Shown: positions 7,201-14,996, counted from the first letter of the stretch. The stretch: 15,667 nucleotides of DNA from Chloroflexota bacterium (GCA_005881495.1 VBHI01000121.1:1-15667), one strand, 5' to 3'. Translations and numbers: made by a program. The notes: generated by a model not told the origin, from the sequence alone.

Positions 7201-7705
7201 CGCAGATCAGGGAGAGTCGGGCTGGGCAGCGCGACTGTGGGGAGCGGCAGAACGCTACCGCGAAGCCAGTAATGCGCCGCTCCCACAGGTCGAACGCCTC
7301 GGTCGCGCACGCCACATCAAGCAAGCGCAACGTCTCCTCGGAGAGCAGATCTTTGCCGAAAGATGGGCTGAGGGAAAAAATATGACGGCAGAACAGGCCA
7401 TCGCAGCTTCCCCCATACATGTCAGGACATCTAAAGCTCAAAGGCCTGTGCAAGAAAGTCCCGGCCAGACTTCCGTGGTACAACCCTTACTTGACCCACT
7501 GAGCCAGCGCGAACTGGAGGTGCTGCAATTATTAGCAGGTGGGGCTTCCAACCAGGAGATCGCGGTGGCGCTAGTCCTGGTACCGGGGACGGTCAAGCTG
7601 CATGTGAGCCATATCCTCTCCAAATTAGGGGTCAAAAGTCGCACACAAGCCATTCTACGTGCACGCGACCTCGGTCTCTTTCCTGATGCGTATACTGCGT
7701 CTTAG
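4265..7705 (+). CDS. Ser/Thr kinase-NB-ARC-TPR-LuxR multidomain regulator, kinase N-terminus missing
   Basis: This 1146-codon frame joins four modules. The Hanks-type kinase (1-~245) has AIKVL (Lys16), HGDLKPEN (~104-111), DFG (~126) and MAPEQ (~151). The NB-ARC/STAND NTPase has Walker A GTGGIGKTRL (~310), Walker B LLLLLDNFEQ (~380) and GLPLALELAAA (~482). TPR-like helices span about 640-1040. A C-terminal LuxR/GerE HTH has LSQRELEVLQLLAGG and PGTVKLHVSHILSKLG (~1077-1138). The layout suggests sensing through TPRs, nucleotide-driven oligomerisation and transcriptional output in one cytoplasmic chain. Kinase homology (HGFADVYLAEQ) begins upstream of the GTG, but the frame is closed by TAG near 4212 and there is no ATG or SD. 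The first ~20 residues with the Gly-rich loop are therefore lost or degenerate. An ATG at 4251 is out of frame. Confidence 0.85.
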   Translation: MYLAEQIYLNTLVAIKVLNTHLTSNTMGNFLIEARQLSHLDHPHIIRVLDFGLAQEMPYLVMEYAPGGTLRERHPRGSRVPLQAIISYVTDVAPALQYAHDQGLVHGDLKPENLLLGKNERVLLSDFGIALLVPATNSLHVPEMYGTLIYMAPEQIRGVPGLQSDQYALAVMIYEWLSGQPPFQGSATELLSQHLFATPTLLREQYPEIPLAVERVVLKALSKDPMLRFVDVQSFATALREASQVETSANPFQVQHPPTPVKGELAGTGSPVLFQNLPFLLTPLIGREQQEQAISSLLLRPEVRLLTLTGTGGIGKTRLAQKVAKDLIKEFPHGVCLVQLAPLSDPDLVVPTIAQTLGLRDVEEHSLFESLKAFLRDKHLLLLLDNFEQVLEASPALVKLLLACPSIKILVTSQAVLHVEGEYEFSVPPLSLPDPLHLPAHEELLRYGAVALFVQRAQAVKPNFVLSEDNAAAIAQICIRLDGLPLALELAAARSKLLPPQALLGRLTHRLAVLTSGRQDAPNRQQTLRNTISWSYDLLNAEEQGCFRRLAIFVGGCSLEAAEAVVECGFIQHVGTADISLPAMDLVASLLDKSLLQQSDRSGDEPRLLMLETIREYALERLADSGELEATGESHALYYLALAEQGEPELFGHQQRLWMGRLMWDAENFRTALQWSQTHQRKEQLLRLAGNLGHFWYMCGRFSEAMLWIETALREVAPDVAVSARIKALYIVALIASHLGQSDLLFVRARECLALARQNEDSRGFVIASWPLVHHLLADGDMFEAHAQAEETLTFVRAHAPAEDSWTLACALNAFGSVVLSQGDYTQAQHLYERAIALFKEAGDLWLYGELHLFLANVYWAQGDEAKAQSFFQEGLAVHDQVGNAWVTGWFVSLFGKIALRQGDIPRARFLLEAGLKRHQQLGDQQGQALIYALLAQAAASEHDYMTTRNLAVQSLEIARSVHDSRSRILCLEELADVVADQGESGWAARLWGAAERYREASNAPLPQVERLGRARHIKQAQRLLGEQIFAERWAEGKNMTAEQAIAASPIHVRTSKAQRPVQESPGQTSVVQPLLDPLSQRELEVLQLLAGGASNQEIAVALVLVPGTVKLHVSHILSKLGVKSRTQAILRARDLGLFPDAYTAS

Positions 7706-7709
7706 ACCC

Positions 7710-7738
7710 TTGCGCTCTCGTCTCTTCTTGACTATACT
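7710..7738 (+). promoter_or_regulatory. Candidate sigma70-type promoter for the full-length BTAD regulator
   Basis: TTGCGC (7710-7715), a 17-nt spacer, then TATACT (7733-7738), starting 5 nt after the stop of the kinase-NB-ARC gene. Transcription would begin near 7745, giving a leader of about 110 nt before the ATG at 7855. No terminator is visible between the genes, so read-through from the kinase gene is also possible. Confidence 0.45.
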
Positions 7739-7854
7739 AACTTTAACTTCTCCAGTCGCTGATTTTACTAACGCATGTTGCCGTTGTAAAGTGCGTCACT
7801 TCATGAGAGGTCGCACCAGACAGGCCTCTATTTATAGGCGCGGGAGCAGATTCC

Positions 7855-10800
7855 ATGAGCATCCTGAAGATTGCGTTGCTTGGGCCACCGGAAGTGTCCC
7901 ACTTCGACCGGGGATTGTCGTTCCCGGATCGCAAGGCCCTTGCGCTGCTCGCCTACTTCGCCGCAGAAGGTGGCATGCACGAGCGTCAGCGGCTCTCGCG
8001 CCTGTTCTGGCCGGAAAGTGATTCGGCTCATGGAAGAACGGCACTGCGCATTACCTTACATCACGTACGTCGCACTCTTGAGGAAGGCGCTCAGCCAGCG
8101 CACGAATCCCACCTGCTTATTACGCATGATGCGCTCGGACTCAATATGAACTCGGGCATTGATCTTGACCTGCACGAGCTGCAGGCAGGATGGAGCCTGG
8201 CCCGCGACCAGGCCGCACGTGAAGAGGTGCCGGGGGAGGTGCGCCGCTCTTTGATTGCTCGCCTTCAGCACGCCGCCGCACTGTATCGCAACGGCTTTCT
8301 CGAGGATTTTACGTTGCGCGACACGGTGGACTTCGATAACTGGGTGGGTATCCAACGCGGATACTGGTACCAGCGCATCGAGCAGGTGTTTTACTGGCTC
8401 TGCCAGATGCAGAGCGCGGAGGGGGAGCTCGAACAGGCCATTGCTACCGTCGAGCGTTGGCGCTCCTTTGACCCCCTCAACGAGGACATCTCCCTGCGCC
8501 TCATGCAGCTCCAGTTCGCCTCCGGCAACCGGGTTGCGGCCCTGAAGACTTACGAGACCTACCAGGATGTCTTGATGACCGAGCTCTCCATCAAACCCTC
8601 AACACAAATGTTCGCTCAGGCAGCGTTCATCCGCAATGCAACTGCTCCTCGCAGCAAACTCACCCGCGAGTCGATGGTGCCACGTCCTCCTTCCGCACGT
8701 TCACTGCTTGAAGTACCATTCGTTGGTAGAGGTGCGCAGCTCAACAGGCTCATGTCCCTCTATGAGAAGGCGTCTGTCGGGCAGCCACAGGTCGTGGTGA
8801 TTGAAGGCGAAGCGGGCATCGGCAAATCGCGCCTGGCAGCCGCTTTTCTCGACTGGGTACGGGCGCAAGGGGCAGGTGTGTTTGAAGGGAGGGCCTTTAA
8901 AAGCTACCAGCGCCTGGCGTACCAGCCAATTCTTGATCCTCTGCGTGTTCAATTGGAGCAGGAGTCAGACCTTCGTCAACTCTTGAGCACTACCTGGCTG
9001 GCCGAGATCTCCCGCCTGCTCCCGGAATTGCGCGAACGCTACCCCGACCTGCCTCCTCCAACCGTCGACGAGACATTCGATTCTTCCCGGTTCTTTGAAG
9101 CGCTGGCACGGCTGGGAGAGGCTTATGCCGCACGGGCACCGCTGCTCATCTTTGTCGATGATCTCCAGTGGACAGACAAAGCGACCCTGGACCTCTTCCA
9201 GTACCTGGGGAGGCAGTGGACGCAGCGTTCGATGCCTGTCATGTTGTTGCTGAGCAGGCGCGTGGAAACGCGATCCATGGACCCGTGGTTGGTCGAATGG
9301 CTTGCCTACCTGAAAAGGGATGTGCCCTTGACACGCCTGGAACTCGGACCGCTCTCTGCCAACGATATCCTTCAGATCGCCCAATCAGTATCGGGCGAAG
9401 ACGATGAGCCACAAGCCGGACAAAGAGCACATCCAGCGCTTCGATCCTCCTCACCGTCTTTCCGCGCCCCGGCCAGCGGAACAAACATTGAACGCTTTGG
9501 TACGTGGCTCTTCGCGGAAACGAAGGGGCAGCCGTTCTTTGTGAGGGCGACGCTAGAGGCGCTGCTAGAACGCGGCGGACTGGCGGCTCGCTTGATTGAG
9601 GGAAAAGGCTGGGTGTTCGAGCCACAGACCTCGATCCTCGATGCCACCTCACCTGACGTCATGCTCCCTTCGGACGTGCGCGAGATGATCCAGCTTCGCC
9701 TGACCCGGCTCTCTCCCCCTGCTCGTGAACTCCTGGCGGCAGGTGCAGTCCTGGACCATGACTTCACCTTCGAGGCCCTCTGCCAGGTTGCCCATCTGAC
9801 CACGCAGGATGGACTCTTCGCCCTGGATGAAACCATCGAGGACCTGCTCCTACAAGAATCTCCCCGTCAGAGTGGAAAGGTGCAGGCCGCTCCTTACATG
9901 TTTGCCCACGACAAGATTCGCGAAGTAGCGTATACCGGCGCTGGAGATGCCCGCAGGCGCATCTTCCATGGTCGAGCCCTTCAGGTTCTGGAGCAGGAGG
10001 GTGCCTCTGCCGCCGTACTGGCCTATCACGCGCTAGCAAGTGGGTCGGTAGACCTGGCGTTTCGTTGGAGTATGGCGGCGGGTGACGAGGCAATGACCGT
10101 GTTTGCCGTGCGTGATGCCATCGGACACTACGAGCAGGCTCGCCAGCTCGCAAATGAGCACACGTTGGATGTCCCGGTGACAAGCCTGCATCACCTGTAC
10201 AGCCAACTCGGTCGGGCCTACGAAATCCGCAATGATGCCAAAGCCGCGCAAGCCATCTATCAGACCATGCTCGAGACGGCCCGCCGGATGCATGATGCAG
10301 AGATGGAGTGCATTGCGCTCAATAGACAAGCTGTGCTGGAGGGTGAGGACGTCTTCCAACTGGAACGTGCGATGACACTCCTTCAGGGCGCACTCGAAGT
10401 GGCTGAGCGTAACCATGATCAATCAGGCCTGGGGGAAACCTATTGGAGCCTGGCACGCGTGAACTACTACGCCTTGAAACTGGATGCGAGCCTCGTCTAC
10501 GGGAGGCAGGCATATGCTTTAATGCGTGAACTTGGGAAGCCTGATCTCGTTATCAGAGTCCTCAATATCCTCTCCTATACAACGAAAGCTCTGGGGCAAT
10601 GGGAAGAATCCGCCTCCTTTGCCGAAGAAGCCTGGCAGCTCGCTGCGCAGCAAGGCAATCGCATCATGGAGGCGGATTGCCTGGCAAGGGTGGCCGATGC
10701 ACGTATTAACTTCGGGCAACCTGGCGAAGGAGTCACAGCGGCGCGGGCCGCCTATGCCATCAGCCTTGAAATCGAACACGCCTGGAGCCAGGCCCTGAGC

Positions 10801-11565
10801 GGTTACACGTTAGCGCGGGGGCTTGTGGAAATTGGTTCCTACGAGGAAGCGCTTACTATTGCACTCCAAAGTACCGAAGCAGCCCACACACTGACCTTCA
10901 GCATCCTTCTCATAGTAAACCTGTTGACGCTCGGAATCGTATACCAGGCCCTTCTGCTTCCTGAGAAAGCGATGGGGGCCCACCTGGAAGCGCTGAAGAT
11001 TGCTGAGTCTCTGTCCGCGAAGCGTTATATTGCCATGAGTGCCTCTCTTCTCTGTGCTGTCTCTGTCTTCGCCGAGGACTGGGAGGTGGCTTCCAGATAT
11101 GCCATGCGTGCGCTGGCTGCAAGAGACCCTCACGAGGTGATTTTTGCCGAAACTCCTCGATGGCCTGAGACCGCGGCACTGCTGCATGCTGGCGAAAGCG
11201 AGCAAGCCTCCAAAGACCTCCATCTTTTTCACGAACATTTCGGCACAAAGAAGCGCTGCTACATTGTCCTGGCCCGTGCGCAGGCGGTACTAGCCCAGTC
11301 GCGGGGCGAAAGCGAACAAGCGATAGAATATTTGCGTGCAGCCATAGCGGGAGCGAAAGAAATAGGTCTTCCCGGAGAATGTTGGCAGGCGGAGGCGACC
11401 CTGGGAAGGTTGCACCTCGCTCGCGAAGAACACGAGCAAGCCGAGCAGGCCTTTACGCGTGCTGCACCCGCTATCAAGCAGCTTGCTGGAAACATCACGA
11501 ATGACGAAATGCGCGAGCATTTTCTCACACAGATACGTTTCATTTTGACGCAGGCGAAAAAATAA
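7855..11565 (+). CDS. AfsR/SARP-like STAND regulator: winged helix + BTAD + ATPase + TPR (full length)
   Basis: The 1236-residue protein starts MSILKIALLGPPEV with GGGAG (7842-7846) 8 nt upstream. It has an OmpR-type winged helix (~1-90; ALALLAYFAAEGG), a BTAD (~95-265; GYWYQRIEQVFYWLCQMQSA, LKTYETYQDVLMTELSIKPS) and a STAND ATPase opening at PFVGRGAQL (~289), with Walker A GEAGIGKSRL (~318) and Walker B LLIFVDDLQWTD (~429). About 540 residues of TPR-like helical repeats follow (~690-1230; e.g. AIGHYEQARQLA, AIYQTMLETARRMHD). Such proteins are signal-dependent transcription factors; the ligand and target genes are unknown. It is the long paralogue of the truncated gene at 1500-3701, in opposite orientation around the kinase-NB-ARC gene. 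No biosynthetic cluster is visible beside it. Confidence 0.9.
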   Translation: MSILKIALLGPPEVSHFDRGLSFPDRKALALLAYFAAEGGMHERQRLSRLFWPESDSAHGRTALRITLHHVRRTLEEGAQPAHESHLLITHDALGLNMNSGIDLDLHELQAGWSLARDQAAREEVPGEVRRSLIARLQHAAALYRNGFLEDFTLRDTVDFDNWVGIQRGYWYQRIEQVFYWLCQMQSAEGELEQAIATVERWRSFDPLNEDISLRLMQLQFASGNRVAALKTYETYQDVLMTELSIKPSTQMFAQAAFIRNATAPRSKLTRESMVPRPPSARSLLEVPFVGRGAQLNRLMSLYEKASVGQPQVVVIEGEAGIGKSRLAAAFLDWVRAQGAGVFEGRAFKSYQRLAYQPILDPLRVQLEQESDLRQLLSTTWLAEISRLLPELRERYPDLPPPTVDETFDSSRFFEALARLGEAYAARAPLLIFVDDLQWTDKATLDLFQYLGRQWTQRSMPVMLLLSRRVETRSMDPWLVEWLAYLKRDVPLTRLELGPLSANDILQIAQSVSGEDDEPQAGQRAHPALRSSSPSFRAPASGTNIERFGTWLFAETKGQPFFVRATLEALLERGGLAARLIEGKGWVFEPQTSILDATSPDVMLPSDVREMIQLRLTRLSPPARELLAAGAVLDHDFTFEALCQVAHLTTQDGLFALDETIEDLLLQESPRQSGKVQAAPYMFAHDKIREVAYTGAGDARRRIFHGRALQVLEQEGASAAVLAYHALASGSVDLAFRWSMAAGDEAMTVFAVRDAIGHYEQARQLANEHTLDVPVTSLHHLYSQLGRAYEIRNDAKAAQAIYQTMLETARRMHDAEMECIALNRQAVLEGEDVFQLERAMTLLQGALEVAERNHDQSGLGETYWSLARVNYYALKLDASLVYGRQAYALMRELGKPDLVIRVLNILSYTTKALGQWEESASFAEEAWQLAAQQGNRIMEADCLARVADARINFGQPGEGVTAARAAYAISLEIEHAWSQALSGYTLARGLVEIGSYEEALTIALQSTEAAHTLTFSILLIVNLLTLGIVYQALLLPEKAMGAHLEALKIAESLSAKRYIAMSASLLCAVSVFAEDWEVASRYAMRALAARDPHEVIFAETPRWPETAALLHAGESEQASKDLHLFHEHFGTKKRCYIVLARAQAVLAQSRGESEQAIEYLRAAIAGAKEIGLPGECWQAEATLGRLHLAREEHEQAEQAFTRAAPAIKQLAGNITNDEMREHFLTQIRFILTQAKK

Positions 11566-11615
11566 TTGAGAGGGATATGCCTGGCCTGCCAGCCTCGAAG
11601 GGTACCTGGGCCTCC

Positions 11616-11642
11616 TGCTGGAGCACTTGCGAGGCTCCAGCA
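11616..11642. repeat. 9-bp perfect inverted repeat downstream of the BTAD-TPR gene
   Basis: TGCTGGAGC (11616-11624) and GCTCCAGCA (11634-11642) are exact reverse complements around a 9-nt spacer. No T-tract follows on either strand, so it is not a standard intrinsic terminator. It may be an mRNA 3'-end stabilising hairpin or a protein site. Confidence 0.4.
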
Positions 11643-11674
11643 CATCACAAGGTTCTGCTGCAAAAGACCTGAAA

Positions 11675-11711
11675 CCGACCGGGTCGGCAGCAATGTGCTG
11701 CATTTTCTGTT
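11675..11711 (+). terminator. Tandem small hairpins with a T-rich tail, possible terminator
   Basis: CCGAC-CGG-GTCGG (11675-11687) overlaps at G11687 with GCAGCA-ATG-TGCTGC (11687-11701), which is followed by ATTTTCTGTT. The stems are short (5 and 6 bp) and the U-tract is interrupted, so termination of the upstream BTAD gene here is plausible but weak. Confidence 0.3.
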
Positions 11712-12101
11712 ATGATAGCTGAGCGCTTGCAGCTGGAGCAGTGGGTGCTTCAGGAGCACTGCCAGGTGATAAGCGTGCTGGGCATAGGAGGTATCGGCAA
11801 GTCGGCGCTCTCGGTCTCGCTCAAGCATCAGGTGGCCTTCCTTGCAGAGCGTGGTATTTCGTTCCCTGTGTGATGTTCCCTCGTGCCAGGGCCTCCTCGC
11901 TGACTGTTTGAAGGCCCTCTCGCCTCAGCCCCCGTTGGCCTTGCCAAGCAGCGTCGAGCGACGCGTGTGCGAACTCTGCAGCGCGACCGCCCCTACGAGC
12001 GGCTTAATATCACGAGAACACAAGGACTCAGCCCAGCCCAGAAAGCCACGCTCTTTGCGCTGGGGGCTTTCGAGGAGGATGGGGACGCTCCACCGCGATA
12101 A
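11712..12101 (+). pseudogene. Collapsed NB-ARC/WD40-type gene: P-loop fragment joined to C-terminal tail
   Basis: Three pieces of one family lie in order. A 53-codon frame from ATG 11712 reads LEQWVLQEHCQVISVLGIGG then IGKSAL, an NB-ARC P-loop, and ends at TGA 11871-11873. A +1 frame carries VVFRSLCDVPSCQGLLADCL and KALSPQPPLALPSSVERR, the normal NB-ARC continuation. Back in the first frame, TLQRDRPYERLNITRTQGLS then PAQKATLFALGAFEE ends at TAA 12099-12101. From memory this last piece resembles the tail after the final WD40 repeat in Ktedonobacter NB-ARC-WD40 proteins. The Walker B region, the rest of NB-ARC and all WD40 repeats, probably 2-3 kb, are missing at a join near 11965. With two frameshifts and the deletion it cannot make a working protein. 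Confidence 0.65.
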
Positions 12102-12318
12102 GCTGAATTGAGATAATGAATGCCATATGCGTTCTTGACTGGTATTTTGCGTGACCCCTCGAACACAAACGAGCGTGGGAAGAGGGAATGTACGATAGCT
12201 CATGCAAAAATATTTGTACAAGCCATCGTACACTAATGCCAGCAACATACCTGTAAATGTGGGAATTCCATGGCTCATGGCCACTCTTGATACTGGTGGC
12301 GAAGTCGAAAACGCCATC
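12102..12318. other. Spacer between the NB-ARC relic and the transposase; should contain the IS end
   Basis: No gene is seen. The transposase stop lies at 12319-12321, so this end of the IS element should be within this ~215-nt spacer. TGGCG-AAGTCGAAAA-CGCCA (12297-12316) is a small inverted repeat directly behind the stop. I cannot name the terminal inverted repeat because the other IS end lies outside the window. Confidence 0.35.
12189..12232. repeat. Imperfect 12-bp inverted repeat with 20-nt loop
   Basis: TGTACGATAGCT (12189-12200) and AGCCATCGTACA (12221-12232) are complementary at 11 of 12 positions around an AT-rich 20-nt loop. IS1182-family elements often insert at palindromes, so this could be a target hairpin or belong to the IS end. 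The mismatch is a G-T wobble in RNA from one strand. Confidence 0.45.
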
Positions 12319-13067
12319 TTAGGCTGCTTGCTTCATCACCTGTTTGAAGGCAGAGGTGCGAGTCTGTTCCGGTGCTTCTCCTCGTAGCCAGCTCATCAAT
12401 TGGATGACATTGATCGCCGTGGCAACCGCTACATGACCTAGATGGGTTTTGCGTAGACCGATATAGCGCGAGCGCCGCAAGCCCATCGTGCGCACTGCTT
12501 GAGAATGGGTCCCCTCAATGCCTGCTCGATGGCGATAGGTATCCTTGAACTCATCGGTCTCCTCCCGCTTGCGCGCCGCAAACAGCGCCTGCATCTGCTC
12601 CTTTGGGTGCAAGGTCAGGGTGCGCCGAGTCGTCCCCGTACAGCAGGCCCGAGCGGGACAGATCTTACAGTCGCGGATGCCGAAAACTTCACCTTGATGA
12701 GCGATTTGCCGGCATCCTGGACGGGAGTCCAGCTCGAACTGGGTCGGCCCTCTGGACAGGTCACGGTCTCCGCTTCCCAATCGATATCGAAGTGCGTGAG
12801 GTCATAGCCAGTCTCAGCTTGATACCAGTGGGTCTTGAGCGTAGGGCCAATCAGGTCCACCTCATAGCTGGATTGGCTCTGGACGAGATGAGCGCTCGTG
12901 ACATAGCCAGCATCGACGAGATGTTGCTCGGGGAGCAGTTCCTTCTCAGCCAGGGCGGTATGGATCGCGGAGAGGGCTCCCTCATCGCTGAGGGGAGCAG
13001 GAGTCGTCTCGACGTGGGTGATCAGTTGTGGAGTATCTTCATCACAGGTTTGGCTAAAATGGACTTT
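12319..13067 (-). pseudogene. IS1182-family transposase, 3' exon with a frameshift
   Basis: Directly after the intron's 3' end the frame reads KVHFSQTCDEDTPQLITHVE, then HLVDAGYVTSAHLV and TCPEGRPSSSWTPVQDAGKS, to KVKFSAS. It resumes in another frame as DCKICPARACC, ending AGIEGTHSQAVRTMGLRRSR then YIGLRKTHLGHVAVATAINV and a TAA stop. These are the conserved core and C-terminus of IS1182-type DDE transposases (Cys cluster, IEG motif, final GHV..A.A.N helix). The frameshift, equal to one lost or two gained bases, falls at about 12670-12676. Even if the intron splices, the full transposase cannot be made. Confidence 0.85.
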
Positions 13068-13118
13068 GTAGGATAGGAAGCCGACGAGTTACCGTTCGTG
13101 GTACTTTTTCGACTCCCC
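13068..13118 (-). other. Group II intron domain VI and 3' splice site
   Basis: Reading 5'-3' on the reverse strand, GGGAGTCG and CGGCTTCC form an 8-bp stem with two G-U pairs. Within it GTACC faces GGTAAC, leaving an unpaired A as a candidate branch-point nucleotide. The intron then ends TATCCTAC. The A is farther from the 3' end than the usual 7-8 nt, so the exact fold is uncertain. Confidence 0.5.
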
Positions 13119-13124
13119 TCCTCC

Positions 13125-13159
13125 GAACCTAGCATGCACCCTTTCGATGCACTAGGCTC
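13125..13159 (-). ncRNA. Group II intron domain V
   Basis: The reverse strand gives a 35-nt hairpin with arms GAGCCTAG and CTAGGTTC, a distal GTGCA/TGCAT helix and a GAAA tetraloop. The AGC catalytic triad sits in the 5' strand, matching the GAGCC...GGUUC pattern of group II domain V (usual length 34). It lies 57 nt before the 3' splice site and just after the maturase stop, as expected. Confidence 0.9.
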
Positions 13160-13180
13160 TCCAGTATCGTCGTACGACGT

Positions 13181-14996
13181 TCATGAGCTTGATGTGTGTC
13201 GTCTCACAGGATGGCCATATTGAATATCCTTGTGACACGTTCGACAAAGAACCAACGTTTTGCGGCGTCGGGCAGCCATGATTTTGACCCAGAGCGGTTT
13301 TTCTCGGCCCGTGTAGCTGTCCAAGTCTTTGAGTGCCCGAATATGATGCACTTCGATCTTGTCTGTAAGGCACGTTGCCCCACATTGTTCACAGACTTGG
13401 GCCAGAAGCCGTTTCTCTAGTTCAGATCGTGGGTTCCAATGCGGCTGTGGTCGGTCCTCGAGGTCTGTTTGCATATCCCACTTCAGAGGGATACCTCCCC
13501 ACGTGGCTACAAGCGGTTTCTTGCCTTCGCGTGGCACTATCACGCGCAACCCTTTGTAGATGGTTTCTTCCACCACAAGTTCGGCTTTGTACTTGTCCAT
13601 GATTTTCTGCACAGAGGTGTGATGTTTGGTTGCTAACGTCTTTGTGAGCGACTGTTCCATCACCCATTTTAGTCGTTGGAGCGTATGCAGATTGTATGCC
13701 AGGCGATAATAGTTGGCGATGCCGCGAAATTCGAGTTGATAGGTGGCTATGATCGTGTAGTCACTTTCATTGAGTAGCTCGGTTCGATGCATCACTTTGT
13801 TGCGTTGCTTGTAGCGATTACACTTGTCTCTGACGACGGTTTGCGGCACACGAAGCCCAATCCTTCCGTTGATACTGCGGCGTTTGGTGCCATAGACCTT
13901 GTTCTTGGTGCGCTTCGTGTCCTTCTGTAGGATGGTCAGTTCGTATCCTAAGAACTTGGCAGCTTCGCTGCGCGCATGAGTGATGAGCGTTTTGCTCTCG
14001 GAGAGGTCCAACTTGAGTTCCTCGCGCAGGAACGCGCCTCCGTTGCTGCTTGATCTCTTCGGCCTCTGCCTTCGGCCCAGTAAAGCCCAGGCAGAAATCG
14101 TCAGCATACCTACAGTACTTGAGCCGTCGGTAGTCGGGGTCGTAGATGTCGTAAGCGGGGAGTCGCTGTGCTTGTCTTCGCAAACGTTGAGCAGCCTCCT
14201 TCTGCCCGTTCTTGAAGCGTCTCTGTGCTCGGCTCATCAATCGAATATATTCCTTGTTGAGCTTTCTCTTGACACCCTTGGTGTAGCGGGGAATGAGAAC
14301 GGTTTCGACGAACCTGTCTAATTTGTCGAGCAGAATATTGCTGAGGACTGGGCTGACAATCGAGCCTTGTGGCACGCCACTGAGCGTCTGATTGAATGTC
14401 CAGTCCTCCAAATATCCTGCATCGAGCAGTTTTCTCATAAGGTGCAGAAATCGTCCATCGTGGATTTTCTCGCTGAGTGTTGCGATGAGTTGCTCGTGCG
14501 AGAGTGACCCAAAACAATCAGCGATATCGCCCTCAATGATCCAAGTCGTGCCTCCCCAGGTGTAGTAGATGTCTCGCAGAGCCGTGTGACATCCTCGTTC
14601 CGTGCGGAAGCCATGTGAATGGTCGCTGAACTGGACATCGTAGTAGGCGTCCAGTATCCTGCGAACGACTTCCGCCAGCAGCTTATCCGACCAGACGGGC
14701 ATTCCTAAGGGGCGCTTCTTGCCGTTTTTCTTGGGGATGTAGGTCCGGCGCGCTGGGTGCCATTGATACCGTTCATTGCGCAACGCTGTGATGATGGTAT
14801 CGATTTTGTCCAGCGACATCGCATCGGCTGTTTCCTCGGTGACACCGGGCGTCATTGCGCCAGCGTTCCGGTAGACCTTGCCATAGGCGGAGAGGTACAA
14901 GTTTCGGTTAAACAGTTGTCGATAGACCCGTTTGAGCGGCAGACCTCGTTTGCCTCGCTCTTGAAGAAGTCCCAGATACGTTTCGGTGCTCTGCAT
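13181..14996 (-). pseudogene. ltrA-like: Group II intron reverse transcriptase/maturase with HNH endonuclease, frameshifted
   Basis: The first frame starts at ATG 14996 (GGAAAGG 15005-15011, 8 nt upstream) and holds RT blocks 0-5: YIPKKNGKKRPLGMPVWSDK, SHGFRTERGCHTAL, GDIADCF, LSGVPQGSIVSPVLSNILLD and catalytic YADD at residues 297-300. Shortly after AEAEEIKQQ the frame is lost. RT6/7 (GAFLREELKLDLSESKTLIT), the thumb/X maturase domain (YQLEFRGIANYYRLAYN) and the HNH endonuclease (CEQCG..EVHHIRALKD..LCRTCH) continue in the +1 frame to 13181. The shift lies around 14036-14050, equal to one inserted or two lost bases. Unshifted, the protein would be about 600 residues, normal for RT-X-D-En maturases. 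The truncated product lacks the splicing and endonuclease domains, so the intron is probably non-autonomous. Confidence 0.9.

Noticed and set aside
6827..7483. Reverse-strand open frame of 218 codons within the TPR-LuxR part
   Set aside because: Cys/Leu-rich shadow of TPR-encoding sequence, with no recognisable domain or RBS.
7855..11565. BTAD regulators as pathway-specific activators of an antibiotic gene cluster
   Set aside because: No biosynthetic genes lie in the window; the only nearby enzyme is a DyP peroxidase. The SARP-like architecture alone does not establish this.
4265..11565. Two-gene anti-phage defence operon (kinase-STAND plus BTAD-STAND)
   Set aside because: Both proteins end in, or contain, DNA-binding transcription domains and no nuclease, protease, TIR or membrane effector is visible, so regulation is better supported than defence.
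11925..12317. Reverse-strand open frame of 130 codons over the NB-ARC relic tail
   Set aside because: It is antisense to recognisable NB-ARC/WD40-tail sequence and has no domain of its own.
14030..14055. Programmed ribosomal frameshift in the intron maturase
   Set aside because: No slippery heptamer or obvious stimulatory structure is visible at the switch; maturases are normally single-frame, so a mutation is simpler.
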